A DNA stretch of 15,689 bases, from contig JASFEP010000053.1 in NCBI GenBank assembly GCA_050124775.1, positions 1 through 15,689 of the forward strand, in the 5' to 3' direction. Shown piece by piece: positions 1-9,124 of the stretch; positions within the stretch are counted from its first letter, which is position 1, and every line of letters starts with the position of its first letter. This DNA is from WTAW01 sp050124775 (lineage in GTDB: Bacteria; Acidobacteriota; Aminicenantia; Aminicenantales; Aminicenantaceae). The notes beneath the pieces are model-generated. The model had not been told where the DNA came from, did no database searches, and saw only the letters and a program-made list of their open reading frames with translations. The position numbers were made by a program, and so were the translations under genes.

Positions 1-1
1 C

Positions 2-2239
2 GACAGCTTCCATAAGAACGCCGACCGCATCTGCAGAGTGAATGCCATCAACGAAACGACCGAGAATATCCACCATCAATTCCAGATGCCCGCTCCGTTA
101 TCCCCTGCCCTCAAAGAAGAGATTCCAGAAATTCTCCTCTCCACGCGATATTTGAAGATCGGAGGAGAGTGGCTGGTAAGATACGGAGAAAAAAGCTTTC
201 TGGAATCTGCATTCACTCTGGTAGATCCCGATCTTTTCCTGATGTTCACATTTCCCGCCGTTGAAGGAGATCTCGATAATGCACTGTCCGACCTTCGCTC
301 AGTCGTTATCACACAAAAGATGTCCGAAAAATATTTTCACGATGAAGATCCGATCGGAAAGGTCCTGAACGTGGAGGGAACTATCGATTTTACGGTGAGA
401 GCTGTCATAAAAAATATGCCCACCAACTCGCACCTTCAGAGTGATTTCCTTATATCCTTCAAACTTCTCGGTGAATTCGTGACGGAATATGATGCTTTAG
501 AGGAGTGGAATATCCAGAATAATGAGACCTTTGTCCTGCTCCAAGAAAAAAGTTCCGCTAAAGATGTCGACACAAAGATCGCTCACTTCACCGACAGGCA
601 TCTCGAAAAACAAAAGCTCGTTCTCTATCTTCAGCCCTTGAGAAGGATTCACCTGTTTTCTTCGGATATCCGCGGCCCTTTGACCGCAAGCAGGGGGGAT
701 ATAACCTACGTGTATGTTTTCTCGCTGATCGCTGTTTTTATTCTGATCACGGCCTGCATCAATTTTATGAATTTGACGACAGCACGATCTACAATGCGTG
801 CTAAAGAAGTGGGGCTCCGAAAGGTCATAGGAGCAAGCCGGATCAAGATCATCCAGCAATTTTTCGGTGAGTCACTGCTCATGGCGTTCATATCGCTCGC
901 TTTGGCTGTCGCTCTGGTCGAGCTTCTCCTCCCGATATTTACGAGAGTATCGGGGACGACGCTTTCTATGAGCTATGGAAGAAACATCGATATGCTGATA
1001 GCGCTCGTCGCCATCGCCCTATTCACAGGGATTTTATCCGGAAGCTACCCCGCCCTTTATCTCTCCGCCTTCAAGCCAGCCAAAGTCCTGAAGGGCATTT
1101 TTTTTCTGGGGAATACAGGGACATCGTTCCGCAAGATCCTTGCGATCGTGCAGTTTTCGATTGCGATACTCCTCATTATCTGCACGATCATCATTTCGGA
1201 TCAGATCGTGTTCATGAAGAATAAAAAGCTGGGTTTTGAAAAAGAACACCTGATTGTCGCAAGGATAAGAGGAGGCCTCAGGCAGAACTATGGATCCGCA
1301 AAGGACGAAATGCTTGGGAGCCCCGATATTTTGGCCGTATCACAAACCTCCGTTTTTCCTACCAGGGGTGCGAGCTACAGTGGCCCGACAACAGACTGGG
1401 TGGGAAAAATGCCGGAAAAAAGCATGCAGTGGTTTATGATAGCTGTGGGATATGACTTTCTCGAAACCTTAGGAATCGAAATGGCCGAAGGTCGTTTTTT
1501 TTCCAAAAAATTCGCCGCTGATCCCTCATCGGTCGTGGTGAACGAGACCGCAGCAAAAGTTATTGGCGGGGGATCTCCGATCGGAAGACGGTTCACCTTC
1601 TGGGGCATAAAATACAGGATCATGGGAGTGGTCAGGGATTTCCATTTCAGCCCCATGCAATATAAGTTGAAGCCTTTGATATTGGCCTATGTGCCTGACG
1701 ATTTTCGCTTTTTCATTATCAGGATCGAGTCCCGGAGAATAACCCAGGCCATAACACATCTAGAACGTGTATGGAAAAAATTCGCACCCGAATATCCCTT
1801 CGAATACCGTTTTTTCGATGACGAATACGATGCGATGTACAGGAACGAGCAGAGAGTGGAAACCATATTCGAGTCATTCGCGATCCTTGCGATAGTCATT
1901 TCCTGCCTTGGGCTGTTTGGGTTGGCATCCTTTTTGGCGGAACGGCGCACAAAAGAGATAGGGATCCGGAAGGCGCTGGGCGCGTCCGTGTCCGAAATTA
2001 TCCTGCTCCTGAGCAAGGAATTCACAAAATGGGTGATCGTGGCCAACGTTATCGCCTGGCCGATCGCATACTATGCGATGTCGCGATGGCTGGAAGGATT
2101 CGCTCATCGGATAAACATCGGAATGGGACCGTTCGCTACGGCTGCACTTCTGGCTGTTACAATCGCGCTTCTCACGGTCATCTATCAAGCAGTAAAGGCG
2201 GCTCTGACCGATCCTGCAAAGGCGCTCCGGTATGAATGA
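2..2239 (+). CDS. ABC transporter permease, MacB/FtsX type (5' end outside window)
   Basis: This is an inner-membrane permease subunit of a MacB-like ABC transporter, which would work with a separate ATPase. The substrate cannot be told. The frame is open from base 2 and already reads as the family's periplasmic-domain start (DSFHKNADRI), so the true start and first membrane helix lie upstream; the GTG at 38 is only an internal codon. The visible part has 745 residues. In order it shows a MacB-type periplasmic domain, three hydrophobic helices (about bases 700-1090) with the FtsX signature around KEVGLRKVIGAS, a fourth helix near 1135-1210, a second periplasmic domain, and a second three-helix FtsX unit (about 1860-2210) with the matching KEIGIRKALGAS. 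The two motifs indicate a duplicated FtsX architecture. The C-terminus DPAKALRYE is typical of the family. No ATPase gene is in the window. Family assignment is firm. Confidence 0.92.
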   Translation, partial: DSFHKNADRICRVNAINETTENIHHQFQMPAPLSPALKEEIPEILLSTRYLKIGGEWLVRYGEKSFLESAFTLVDPDLFLMFTFPAVEGDLDNALSDLRSVVITQKMSEKYFHDEDPIGKVLNVEGTIDFTVRAVIKNMPTNSHLQSDFLISFKLLGEFVTEYDALEEWNIQNNETFVLLQEKSSAKDVDTKIAHFTDRHLEKQKLVLYLQPLRRIHLFSSDIRGPLTASRGDITYVYVFSLIAVFILITACINFMNLTTARSTMRAKEVGLRKVIGASRIKIIQQFFGESLLMAFISLALAVALVELLLPIFTRVSGTTLSMSYGRNIDMLIALVAIALFTGILSGSYPALYLSAFKPAKVLKGIFFLGNTGTSFRKILAIVQFSIAILLIICTIIISDQIVFMKNKKLGFEKEHLIVARIRGGLRQNYGSAKDEMLGSPDILAVSQTSVFPTRGASYSGPTTDWVGKMPEKSMQWFMIAVGYDFLETLGIEMAEGRFFSKKFAADPSSVVVNETAAKVIGGGSPIGRRFTFWGIKYRIMGVVRDFHFSPMQYKLKPLILAYVPDDFRFFIIRIESRRITQAITHLERVWKKFAPEYPFEYRFFDDEYDAMYRNEQRVETIFESFAILAIVISCLGLFGLASFLAERRTKEIGIRKALGASVSEIILLLSKEFTKWVIVANVIAWPIAYYAMSRWLEGFAHRINIGMGPFATAALLAVTIALLTVIYQAVKAALTDPAKALRYE

Positions 2240-2251
2240 ACTTTAAAGAGC

Positions 2252-2280
2252 TTGAATTTTGGTTACTCTTGGGTTAGATT
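2252..2280 (+). promoter_or_regulatory. Candidate promoter for the CDP-alcohol phosphatidyltransferase gene
   Basis: A -35-like TTGAAT (2252-2257) and a -10-like TAGATT (2275-2280) are separated by exactly 17 bases. Each matches the sigma-70 consensus at four of six positions. Transcription would start near 2287, about 32 bases before the chosen ATG. The match is moderate, and read-through from the permease gene is equally possible. Confidence 0.35.
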
Positions 2281-2318
2281 GTCATTTTCAAAGAAAAAAA
2301 GGGAGATTCGAGATAAAT

Positions 2319-2948
2319 ATGACAGAACAGAAGAAGACGAGGAATATCCGCATCATGCCGCAATTTCTGATCAGGGCGGCGACGGATTTTTCAAATGGAG
2401 TCGCTGATCTCTTCGTAGCGCTCAAGTTTACACCGAACGTGCTCACGGTTTTTGCCTTGTTGTTCGGTGTGGCCGCGGGTATCATGTTCGCTCTGGAAAA
2501 GCCAGGTTGGGGAGCTCTTATGATCTTCCTCTGCGGTCTTTTCGACATGCTGGACGGTAAGGTGGCGATGAAGACCAACACCAAGAGCGATTTCGGCGCC
2601 CTGTTCGATTCCACGCTGGACAGATATTCGGAGTTTTTCATTTACGTGGGCCTCGCCTATCACTTTAGAGACAGCTGGGCCTTGTGGGTGCCCTTTTTCA
2701 CGTTCCTGGGATCCACGATGGTGAGCTATACGAGGGCGCGCGCAGAGGGATTGGGGATCGAATGCAAAATCGGGGTGATGCAGAGAGCGGAGCGGATGGC
2801 TCTTCTTTTGTTGGGGACGATTTTAGGAATCGTTTTCGATATTTTCGATCCGCTGATGACCGGAATTTTGATTTTCATCGCTGTTATCTCGAATTTCACG
2901 GCTTTACAACGCACTTTTTACGTTTGGAAGGTGACGAAAAGCGCGTAA
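2319..2948 (+). CDS. CDP-alcohol phosphatidyltransferase family protein
   Basis: This is an integral-membrane enzyme that moves a phosphatidyl group from CDP-diacylglycerol to an alcohol in phospholipid synthesis. The ATG at 2319 is preferred over an upstream in-frame TTG at 2259, because a GGGAG lies 13 bases upstream and the added N-terminus looks non-coding. The product has 209 residues, normal for the family. The catalytic motif is D76-x2-D79-G80-x2-A83-M84-x8-G93-x3-D97-x3-D101. All four aspartates are present, but the usual Arg after Ala is Met84, followed by Lys85. The later SYTRARAEGLG segment (about 136-146) resembles phosphatidylinositol-phosphate/PgsA-type members. Several hydrophobic helices are visible. 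The acceptor (inositol phosphate, glycerol phosphate or other) cannot be decided. The gene lies 79 bases after the permease, with no obvious functional link. Confidence 0.9.
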   Translation: MTEQKKTRNIRIMPQFLIRAATDFSNGVADLFVALKFTPNVLTVFALLFGVAAGIMFALEKPGWGALMIFLCGLFDMLDGKVAMKTNTKSDFGALFDSTLDRYSEFFIYVGLAYHFRDSWALWVPFFTFLGSTMVSYTRARAEGLGIECKIGVMQRAERMALLLLGTILGIVFDIFDPLMTGILIFIAVISNFTALQRTFYVWKVTKSA

Positions 2949-2958
2949 GTCGATTGCT

Positions 2959-2989
2959 TTGACATAGATCCTTTAACCGGACAGATTAT
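2959..2989 (+). promoter_or_regulatory. Weak candidate promoter for the TonB-dependent receptor gene
   Basis: A perfect TTGACA (2959-2964) lies just after the preceding stop codon. The best -10 is GATTAT (2984-2989), four of six matches, at a long 19-base spacing. The perfect -35 makes it worth listing; the poor spacing keeps confidence low. Confidence 0.3.
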
Positions 2990-3034
2990 CTTTTGGAAAA
3001 AGATCCTCATACTCGATGCAAAAACGGGGATATC

Positions 3035-5851
3035 ATGAATAAAACAAAAGCATTTTTTGGAGTTTTGGGCGTTATATTTGTGTGTGTTATCAGCCTGATG
3101 GCTACTGAAACGGGTGAGATCCGGGGAAGGGTGATCGATGAGACTGGAGAGGGGCTTCCTGGGGTAGAGATAACGGTAAGTGGTCCAAACCTTCAGGGCG
3201 AAAGGAGCGTAATCTCTACACCCAGCGGTGATTTTTACTTTCCCCTGCTGCCTATAGGAAAGTACACCTTGACCTTCAAGATCGAAGGATTCATGCCAGT
3301 CACACAAGAAAACGTGATCGTACGACTTGGACGTGTGACACGTGTGATGACAACAATGAGGATGTCGGAGCTCCAAGAAGAGATCGTTGTCACCGCCGAC
3401 ACGCCACTGATCGATAAAACATCTATAGACACGAGCTTTTATTTGAGCAGCGATGACCTGGCGAAGATGCCATCACAGAATCGAACGGTGGTGGATGCGG
3501 TAAAGTTCGCACCGGGTGTCGCTGGGGTCCGGATGAATACCCGAAGAGGTGTAGCCATAGAGGGACAGCCGAGCATTCGCGGCGAGGGGGAGGAAGGGAA
3601 TAATTGGATCCTCGACGGACTCTCGGTTAGCGGAGTGAGATTGAGGGGATCGGGCATGCCGCTGAATTATGACTCCATAGAAGAGATCCAGGTCATATCT
3701 GACGCATTTAGCCCGGAATATGGCACAGCCCCGGGCGGCATTATCAACATGGTCACAAAAAGTGGGAGTAACGACTTCTCCGGAGAGTTTTCTCTGGTGT
3801 TTTATGATAAAAATCTTCAAGCCGACCGTCAGGATCAGCTGGCTTTGGTGAGCGAGGCGGACAATTTTTCGAACTACAATTGGTATTTAAACCTCGGTGG
3901 ACCTATCGTAAAGGATAAGCTGTGGTTTTTTTTCTCAGAGAACCTTTTTACGGATACAGTTGAGACGCGAGAGGATACGGTAGACTACCTTGTGGTTCCC
4001 GGGGGGACGCTCTCTATGAAGCGAAATAACTTTTTTGCCAAACTTACGTTCGCGCTGAATGTGAATCACAATTTGTCTTTGACGACGAGCTACAACACAA
4101 ACATAGGTCAGGAAGGGGGGATTGGTTTTTCAGAGCTTTATGAGAAAAATAGCTTCTCTGATATTCTTTTTCGTTTCAATTATAAAGGAATCCTGAATGC
4201 AACGTCTTTTATCGAGTCGGGTTTGGGATGGGTCGAGAGGGATTCCTTAATCGAGCCTTTGGATGGGAACCTGGGACCGGCACAGTATTACATCGAAGAC
4301 CTGGGCAGAAATATCAACAACTCTTATGGGAATGTGACGGATGACTCGAGACGGATGGATTTTAACGTCAAATTCACCAAGTATTTCGATACAGAGACTT
4401 TCGGCCACCACGAGATCAAGCTGGGTCTTGAATATTATTCGTTTTCATCACGTTTTGCCGTGGATTTCACGGGAGAAGATGAAGATATCTACCCGGGGAA
4501 TGGCTTTGATACAGGAACCAAGTACTATTGGGAAAGCTGGGATGAAGGAAGGAGAACGCCTTCGTTTTTCTATGAATACGGCGAGTTCGACATGGCAAAT
4601 TCCTCCAATGGAATCGGATTCTTTATTGCCGATAGAGCCACCTTCGGGAGATTCACCGTAATGTTAGGGCTGCGAAGCCAGACGCAGACGACTCTGGATG
4701 ATAACAAGGAAAAGCTGTGGTCCTGGTCTGTGGCAGATTTTCTCTCCCCGCGTCTGTCTCTTTCCGTGGATATAACCGGGGATGGGGTCAATGTGCTCAA
4801 ACTCGGATGGGGAAGGTTCGCGGATACGATAACGACCATGCCCTTGGGTTTCTTCAACACGGGAGCAGGGCTGACGTTCCGGACTTACAGATGGAAGGGC
4901 GCGGATAATCCATCGCAGAGCGAACTTCACGAACCGGCTTTCTGGGAATTCGAGAATGAACAGAAACTTCAGGCCTTCGATATCGCTTCAGGTCTGAAGC
5001 CCAATTTTCTTACACGCTATCTGATAGAATACGACAGGCGGCTGGGAAGAGATTGGGCAGTCATGCTCCGATATGTGAGGACCAGCGCGAATGATCTTTT
5101 AGAAGTACTTGCGCTTCTGGACCTGGAGACTCTCTATAGATTTTTGTACGACAACTTTGAGTATAAAAGACGAAATTATCAAGGATTCGAATTCGAGGTG
5201 AACGGCAAAATCGGAACACGACTATTCTTGAATGCATCTTACAGCCACGCTCTGGCGAAAGGAACGAATCCGGGTCAGACTGAATATGGGTCCTGGAATC
5301 AGGAGGAAGGAAGCACCAACTACCTGGGTCTGTTCGGAAATCATTTGTTCGTTCCCGATGTCCCGGATCTCAAGGAGATTAAAGACTATGTGGATCAGGC
5401 ATTGGGGGGTCTGGGAGGACGGGGGATCGGTGATGAGGGGTGGTACGGAAAACTTCCCTATTCTGTGGATCATGATATCAAAGTCAACCTGGTCTATCTT
5501 GCCCCATATGATTTTTCCTTTTCGGTAGCCTTCGAATACATCTCCGGCTACTACTGGGAAAAAATGGGATATGTTCCCTTTTTTGGGGGTTATTATTCCT
5601 ACCCAGAAACAAGGGGTACCAGGGAGACGCCTTCACATACATATCTAGATCTGGGAGTGGAAAAGAGGTTCAATCTTGGAAGCATCAAGCTTCCACAGCG
5701 GATGGGTCTAACGCTGAGACTCGACGTATTCAACCTGCTCAACAGCCAGAGACCGATCTCATATGTCAAGGAGGATATTCCGATCTTCGGTGAGGTGTGG
5801 GGCAGACAGCAACCCCGACAAGCCCGTATCCTTGTCAGAATTTCCTGGTAA
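3035..5851 (+). CDS. TonB-dependent receptor with N-terminal carboxypeptidase-regulatory-like domain
   Basis: This is an outer-membrane beta-barrel receptor of 938 residues. The ATG at 3035 follows GGGGA closely and begins a clear signal peptide (MNKTKAFFGVLGVIF..., basic then hydrophobic, likely cleaved near residues 20-25); an upstream in-frame TTG at 2993 would bury it. After the signal comes a carboxypeptidase-D-regulatory-like beta-sandwich (EIRGRVIDETGEGLPGVEI, about residues 28-105). A plug domain follows (about 115-245), with ELQEEIVVTA, the ILDGLSV stretch and the typical EYGTAPGGIINMVTKSG. The rest is a long barrel rich in alternating aromatic residues that ends in ISW, a terminal aromatic residue as expected for barrel assembly. 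This is the SusC/Oar-like style in which the regulatory domain precedes the plug. The ligand is unknown: no SusD partner or metal-uptake gene is nearby. The gene converges on glmS with a palindrome between them. Confidence 0.93.
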   Translation: MNKTKAFFGVLGVIFVCVISLMATETGEIRGRVIDETGEGLPGVEITVSGPNLQGERSVISTPSGDFYFPLLPIGKYTLTFKIEGFMPVTQENVIVRLGRVTRVMTTMRMSELQEEIVVTADTPLIDKTSIDTSFYLSSDDLAKMPSQNRTVVDAVKFAPGVAGVRMNTRRGVAIEGQPSIRGEGEEGNNWILDGLSVSGVRLRGSGMPLNYDSIEEIQVISDAFSPEYGTAPGGIINMVTKSGSNDFSGEFSLVFYDKNLQADRQDQLALVSEADNFSNYNWYLNLGGPIVKDKLWFFFSENLFTDTVETREDTVDYLVVPGGTLSMKRNNFFAKLTFALNVNHNLSLTTSYNTNIGQEGGIGFSELYEKNSFSDILFRFNYKGILNATSFIESGLGWVERDSLIEPLDGNLGPAQYYIEDLGRNINNSYGNVTDDSRRMDFNVKFTKYFDTETFGHHEIKLGLEYYSFSSRFAVDFTGEDEDIYPGNGFDTGTKYYWESWDEGRRTPSFFYEYGEFDMANSSNGIGFFIADRATFGRFTVMLGLRSQTQTTLDDNKEKLWSWSVADFLSPRLSLSVDITGDGVNVLKLGWGRFADTITTMPLGFFNTGAGLTFRTYRWKGADNPSQSELHEPAFWEFENEQKLQAFDIASGLKPNFLTRYLIEYDRRLGRDWAVMLRYVRTSANDLLEVLALLDLETLYRFLYDNFEYKRRNYQGFEFEVNGKIGTRLFLNASYSHALAKGTNPGQTEYGSWNQEEGSTNYLGLFGNHLFVPDVPDLKEIKDYVDQALGGLGGRGIGDEGWYGKLPYSVDHDIKVNLVYLAPYDFSFSVAFEYISGYYWEKMGYVPFFGGYYSYPETRGTRETPSHTYLDLGVEKRFNLGSIKLPQRMGLTLRLDVFNLLNSQRPISYVKEDIPIFGEVWGRQQPRQARILVRISW

Positions 5852-5857
5852 GAAAGG

Positions 5858-5914
5858 AAATGGGGACAGGCTACTTTTTTAATTACCCCATAAAAAAGTA
5901 GCCTGTCCCCATTT
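5858..5914. repeat. Perfect 23-24 bp inverted repeat, REP-like, probable bidirectional terminator
   Basis: The left arm 5858-5880 is the exact reverse complement of the right arm 5892-5914. One further A-T pair (5881/5891) makes a 24-bp stem with a 9-base loop. The arms read AAATGGGGACAGGCTAC then six T on each strand, so the hairpin ends in a T-run in both directions. It sits 6 bases after the receptor stop and 1 base after the glmS stop, the right place to end both convergent transcripts. Such long GC-rich palindromes are also typical of REP sequences dispersed by Y1/RAYT transposases. No transposase lies in the window, so mobility is inference. Confidence 0.8.
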
Positions 5915-5915
5915 A

Positions 5916-7745
5916 TTATTCGACGGTGACGGATTTAGCGAGGTTGCGGGGTTGGTCCACATCGGCGCCCCGGATAGCTGCAATGTAATAAGCGAATAGT
6001 TGGAGCGGGACCGTCGTTAAAAAAGGTGTGAAGAGCTGGTTCGTCGCAGGAATGGGGATCACATTGTCCACCTTATCCATGATATCTTCATCATTCTCGA
6101 AGGCCACTGCAACGATATGCCCCACTCTTGCCTTGATCTCGGAGATGTTGCTCAGCATTTTCTCGTAAACTCGATCTCTGGGGATAATAGCCATCGTTGG
6201 CATTTTCTCATCGATGAGAGCGATGGGGCCATGTTTCATCTCACCCCCCGCATATCCCTCGGCATGCATGTAAGAGATCTCTTTGAGCTTCAAGGCACCC
6301 TCGAGAGCTATGGGAAAGTTGATCCACCGTCCCAAATAGAGGAAATGGGAAAACGGCACAAAATCCCATGCCAATTTTTCGGTATTATCCGCATCGTTCA
6401 GGATCGTTTCCATCTTGTGCGGGATCCGCTGAAGATCTTGGATCAGAGCGAGACTTTGCTCGCGGTCAATCGTTTTTTTGATCTGACCGAGATGAATCGC
6501 CAAAAGAGCGAAGGCCGCCATCTGGGCCGAAAACGTCTTTGTCGCGGCAACGCCGATCTCAGGACCGGCATGGGTTAAAAGAACACCCGTAGATTCTCGT
6601 GCGATGGATGATTTACTGACATTACATATGGCCAATGTCAACGGGTCAGCCTCTTTGACAGCCCTCAGCGCAGCCAGAGAATCCGCTGTCTCTCCTGATT
6701 GTGACACGACTACGACCAACGACTTCTGACCGAGGATAAAATCACGATAGCGGTATTCCGAAGCATATTCCACGTCCACCGGTATTCGGGCTAACGTCTC
6801 GATAAGGTATCTTCCCATGAGCGCGGCATGATAAGACGTCCCACAAGCGATGATCACTACTCGAGAGATATCTTTTAAATCCGAAGCGGATATATCGATC
6901 TCTCCCAGATTGACCGTCGCCGAATCCAGCGAGATCCTCCCCTCAAAGGTATCCCTCAACACCTGGGGTTGTTCGAAGATCTCCTTGAGCATAAAATGTC
7001 TGTACCCCCGCTTTTCTATCATAATTGGGTTCCATGCCAGGCGCTCAGTCTTTTTCTCCAAAGGAATCCCGTTAAAATCGCAGAATTTGACACCGTCCTT
7101 CTGGATAATTGCCATCTCCTTATCGTCAAGAAAAATGACTTCCTGCGTATGCGAAAGCAGAGGATTGATATCCGAGGATACGAAATACTCGCCCTCCCCT
7201 ATACCCACGACCACGGGCGGACCTGACTTGGCTGCCACGATCTTGTCATCGTCCTTGGTGGAGATCACGGAAATGGCAAAATCGCCTTCCAATTCCCTGA
7301 CGGCCTTCTGAACAGCCTCCTCCAGATTATCCTGGAAATATTTCTCTATCAAATGTGCGATGACTTCTGTATCCGTTTCCGTGACGAACGTGTGTCCTTC
7401 CTTACTTAGCTGTTTTTTTATACTCAAATAGTTTTCGATGATTCCGTTATGGACTACGACGATAGAACCGGTGCAATCGCGGTGGGGATGGGCATTCTCT
7501 TCTGAGGGACGGCCATGTGTCGCCCAGCGCGTGTGTCCAAGACCATATTGCCCAAACACCGTCGTTTCTTCCATAGTACTTTCCAGCTCGTTGATCTTTC
7601 CCTTGACTCGATGCAGATTCAACTGTCCCGAATCGACAACAGCGATCCCAGCCGAATCATACCCTCTATACTCCAGTTTCTTCAGCCCATCGATCAGGAG
7701 AGGCACAATATCATTGGGCCCGATATATCCTATTATTCCACACAT
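5916..7745 (-). CDS. glmS: Glutamine--fructose-6-phosphate aminotransferase (isomerizing)
   Basis: GlmS makes glucosamine-6-phosphate from fructose-6-phosphate and glutamine, the first step to UDP-GlcNAc for peptidoglycan and lipid A. The start at 7745 gives MCGIIGYIG, placing Cys2 as the N-terminal nucleophile once Met is removed; the open frame extends upstream but would mask this cysteine. The product has 609 residues, the same as E. coli GlmS. The glutaminase domain (1-about 240) shows EYRGYDSAG, HTRWATHG, HNGIIENY and TDTEVI. Two SIS sugar-isomerase domains follow, with ACGTSYHA, SQSGETADS and GGEMKHGPIALI. The C-terminus DQPRNLAKSVTVE is canonical. The gene is last in the TPR-glmU-glmS operon. 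Its ATG shares one base with the glmU stop (TAATG), so translation is probably coupled. This layout leaves no room for a glmS ribozyme. Confidence 0.98.
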   Translation of the reverse strand: MCGIIGYIGPNDIVPLLIDGLKKLEYRGYDSAGIAVVDSGQLNLHRVKGKINELESTMEETTVFGQYGLGHTRWATHGRPSEENAHPHRDCTGSIVVVHNGIIENYLSIKKQLSKEGHTFVTETDTEVIAHLIEKYFQDNLEEAVQKAVRELEGDFAISVISTKDDDKIVAAKSGPPVVVGIGEGEYFVSSDINPLLSHTQEVIFLDDKEMAIIQKDGVKFCDFNGIPLEKKTERLAWNPIMIEKRGYRHFMLKEIFEQPQVLRDTFEGRISLDSATVNLGEIDISASDLKDISRVVIIACGTSYHAALMGRYLIETLARIPVDVEYASEYRYRDFILGQKSLVVVVSQSGETADSLAALRAVKEADPLTLAICNVSKSSIARESTGVLLTHAGPEIGVAATKTFSAQMAAFALLAIHLGQIKKTIDREQSLALIQDLQRIPHKMETILNDADNTEKLAWDFVPFSHFLYLGRWINFPIALEGALKLKEISYMHAEGYAGGEMKHGPIALIDEKMPTMAIIPRDRVYEKMLSNISEIKARVGHIVAVAFENDEDIMDKVDNVIPIPATNQLFTPFLTTVPLQLFAYYIAAIRGADVDQPRNLAKSVTVE

Positions 7746-9124
7746 TATTTTTTTCTCTTTCTCTTGGCCCAACCCGGTTTCTCTTCTTGACGAGTCCGGG
7801 AAACAGCCAAAGCTTCCGGTGATACATCCTTCGTGATAGTGGAACCAGCGCCCACATATGCTTTCTTACCTATTGTAACCGGCGCAACCAGTTCTGTTCC
7901 GGAGCCAATAAACGCACCCGATTCGATCTTGGTCTTGCTCTTCCGCAATCCATCATAATTACACGTGATCGTCCCCGCACCGATATTGACATCCTCTTGG
8001 ATGTTCGAATCTCCCAGATAGGAGAGATGGCCGGCTTTGGAGCGCCTGCCAAAATCCGTGTTTTTCATCTCTACAAAATTGCCGACCTTTGCACCCTGCC
8101 GGATGATGGATTTGGGCCTGAGATGTGTAAACGGCCCCACCCTGGCATCATCATGGATGACACTCTCTTCGACCACAGAAGAAGAGAGGAGTTTCACTCT
8201 TTTTCCGACCCGGCTATCGATCACATGAACATGCGGATAGAGGGTGCAGTGGCTTCCGATCACAGAATCTCCCTCCAGCATGACGGAGGGATAAATAACG
8301 GTATCCCTTCCGACCTTGACATCGGCATCGATCCATGTCGAGCCGGGATCATAGACAGTGACTCCCTTCTCGGTGAGAGATTTGACCTTCCTCGATCGCA
8401 AAATGTCGATAGCCCGCGCGAGTTCGTAACGGTCATTGACGCCGACGATCTCCTCGGTATTTACTGTCTTATACTTTCCGACCTTCTTACCAATCCGTGA
8501 AAGGATCTCTATCATATCTGTGAGATAGAACTCCCCTTTTTTGTTGTTAGTGGTGACCAAAGTGAGTCCTTTAAGAAGATCCCTGATCTGGAAGAGATAG
8601 ATACCCACGTTGATCTCTTTCACCTTTCGCTGGGCTGCCGTTGCATCCTTCTCCTCAACGATCCTGTATGCGCTATCCTCAGTGAGCATGACTCGCCCGA
8701 ATCCCGTAGGATCATCAAGATCAGTGGTCAGGAAGGTCAAAGAATTTCCCTGTTCTCTATGGTTTTTGATCAACGGTTTGAGTGTCTCGTTCCGAATCAG
8801 CGGCAAGTCTCCGTTCATAACGAGCAGATCATTGCCAATCTCCTTTTTGAGGGCGGTGCTTGCCGCTTTAACGGCATGAGCCGTTCCCAATTGTTTCTTC
8901 TGGAAAATAAAACTTATATTCTCTCCGGTTAACGACTTCCGCACCAGGTCTTTTTGATATCCGACCACAACATGGATACGGTCGGGTTTCAATCCTTTGA
9001 CAGAATCCACCACAAACTGCAGCATAGGCTTCCCAATTAGTGGGTGGAGAACTTTTATCTTATCCGACTTAAATCTGGTTCCCTTTCCAGCGGCGAGGAT
9101 AAGAGCAGATAAGCTTTTTTTCAT
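7745..9124 (-). CDS. glmU: Bifunctional UDP-GlcNAc pyrophosphorylase / glucosamine-1-phosphate acetyltransferase
   Basis: GlmU acetylates glucosamine-1-phosphate and couples it to UTP, giving UDP-GlcNAc. The 459-residue length matches the family. The N-terminal nucleotidyltransferase domain shows LILAAGKGTRFKS (8-20), KVLHPLIGKPM (24-34; the usual Pro before KVL is Ile) and the metal-binding NGDLPL (104-109, Asp106). The C-terminal left-handed beta-helix spans about 265-440, with GAxIG-type hexapeptides, the GHLSYLGD segment carrying the expected catalytic His366, and GAGTITCNYDG. A basic tail (AKRKRKK) ends the protein. The ATG overlaps the TGA of the TPR gene in the sequence ATGA. No convincing ribosome-binding site precedes it, which argues for re-initiation after the TPR gene. 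GlmM, the missing middle step, is not in the window. Confidence 0.98.
   Translation of the reverse strand: MKKSLSALILAAGKGTRFKSDKIKVLHPLIGKPMLQFVVDSVKGLKPDRIHVVVGYQKDLVRKSLTGENISFIFQKKQLGTAHAVKAASTALKKEIGNDLLVMNGDLPLIRNETLKPLIKNHREQGNSLTFLTTDLDDPTGFGRVMLTEDSAYRIVEEKDATAAQRKVKEINVGIYLFQIRDLLKGLTLVTTNNKKGEFYLTDMIEILSRIGKKVGKYKTVNTEEIVGVNDRYELARAIDILRSRKVKSLTEKGVTVYDPGSTWIDADVKVGRDTVIYPSVMLEGDSVIGSHCTLYPHVHVIDSRVGKRVKLLSSSVVEESVIHDDARVGPFTHLRPKSIIRQGAKVGNFVEMKNTDFGRRSKAGHLSYLGDSNIQEDVNIGAGTITCNYDGLRKSKTKIESGAFIGSGTELVAPVTIGKKAYVGAGSTITKDVSPEALAVSRTRQEEKPGWAKRKRKK

Noticed and set aside
38..2239. GTG at 38 as the start of the permease gene
   Set aside because: The frame is open back to base 2 and encodes family-typical sequence before the GTG, so it is an internal codon of a gene entering the window.
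2993..3034. Upstream TTG start for the TonB-dependent receptor
   Set aside because: It would add 14 polar residues before an otherwise clear signal peptide; the ATG at 3035 has a G-rich site just upstream.
7745..7800. glmS ribozyme upstream of glmS
   Set aside because: The region before the glmS start is the coding end of glmU, with a one-base overlap, leaving no leader RNA.
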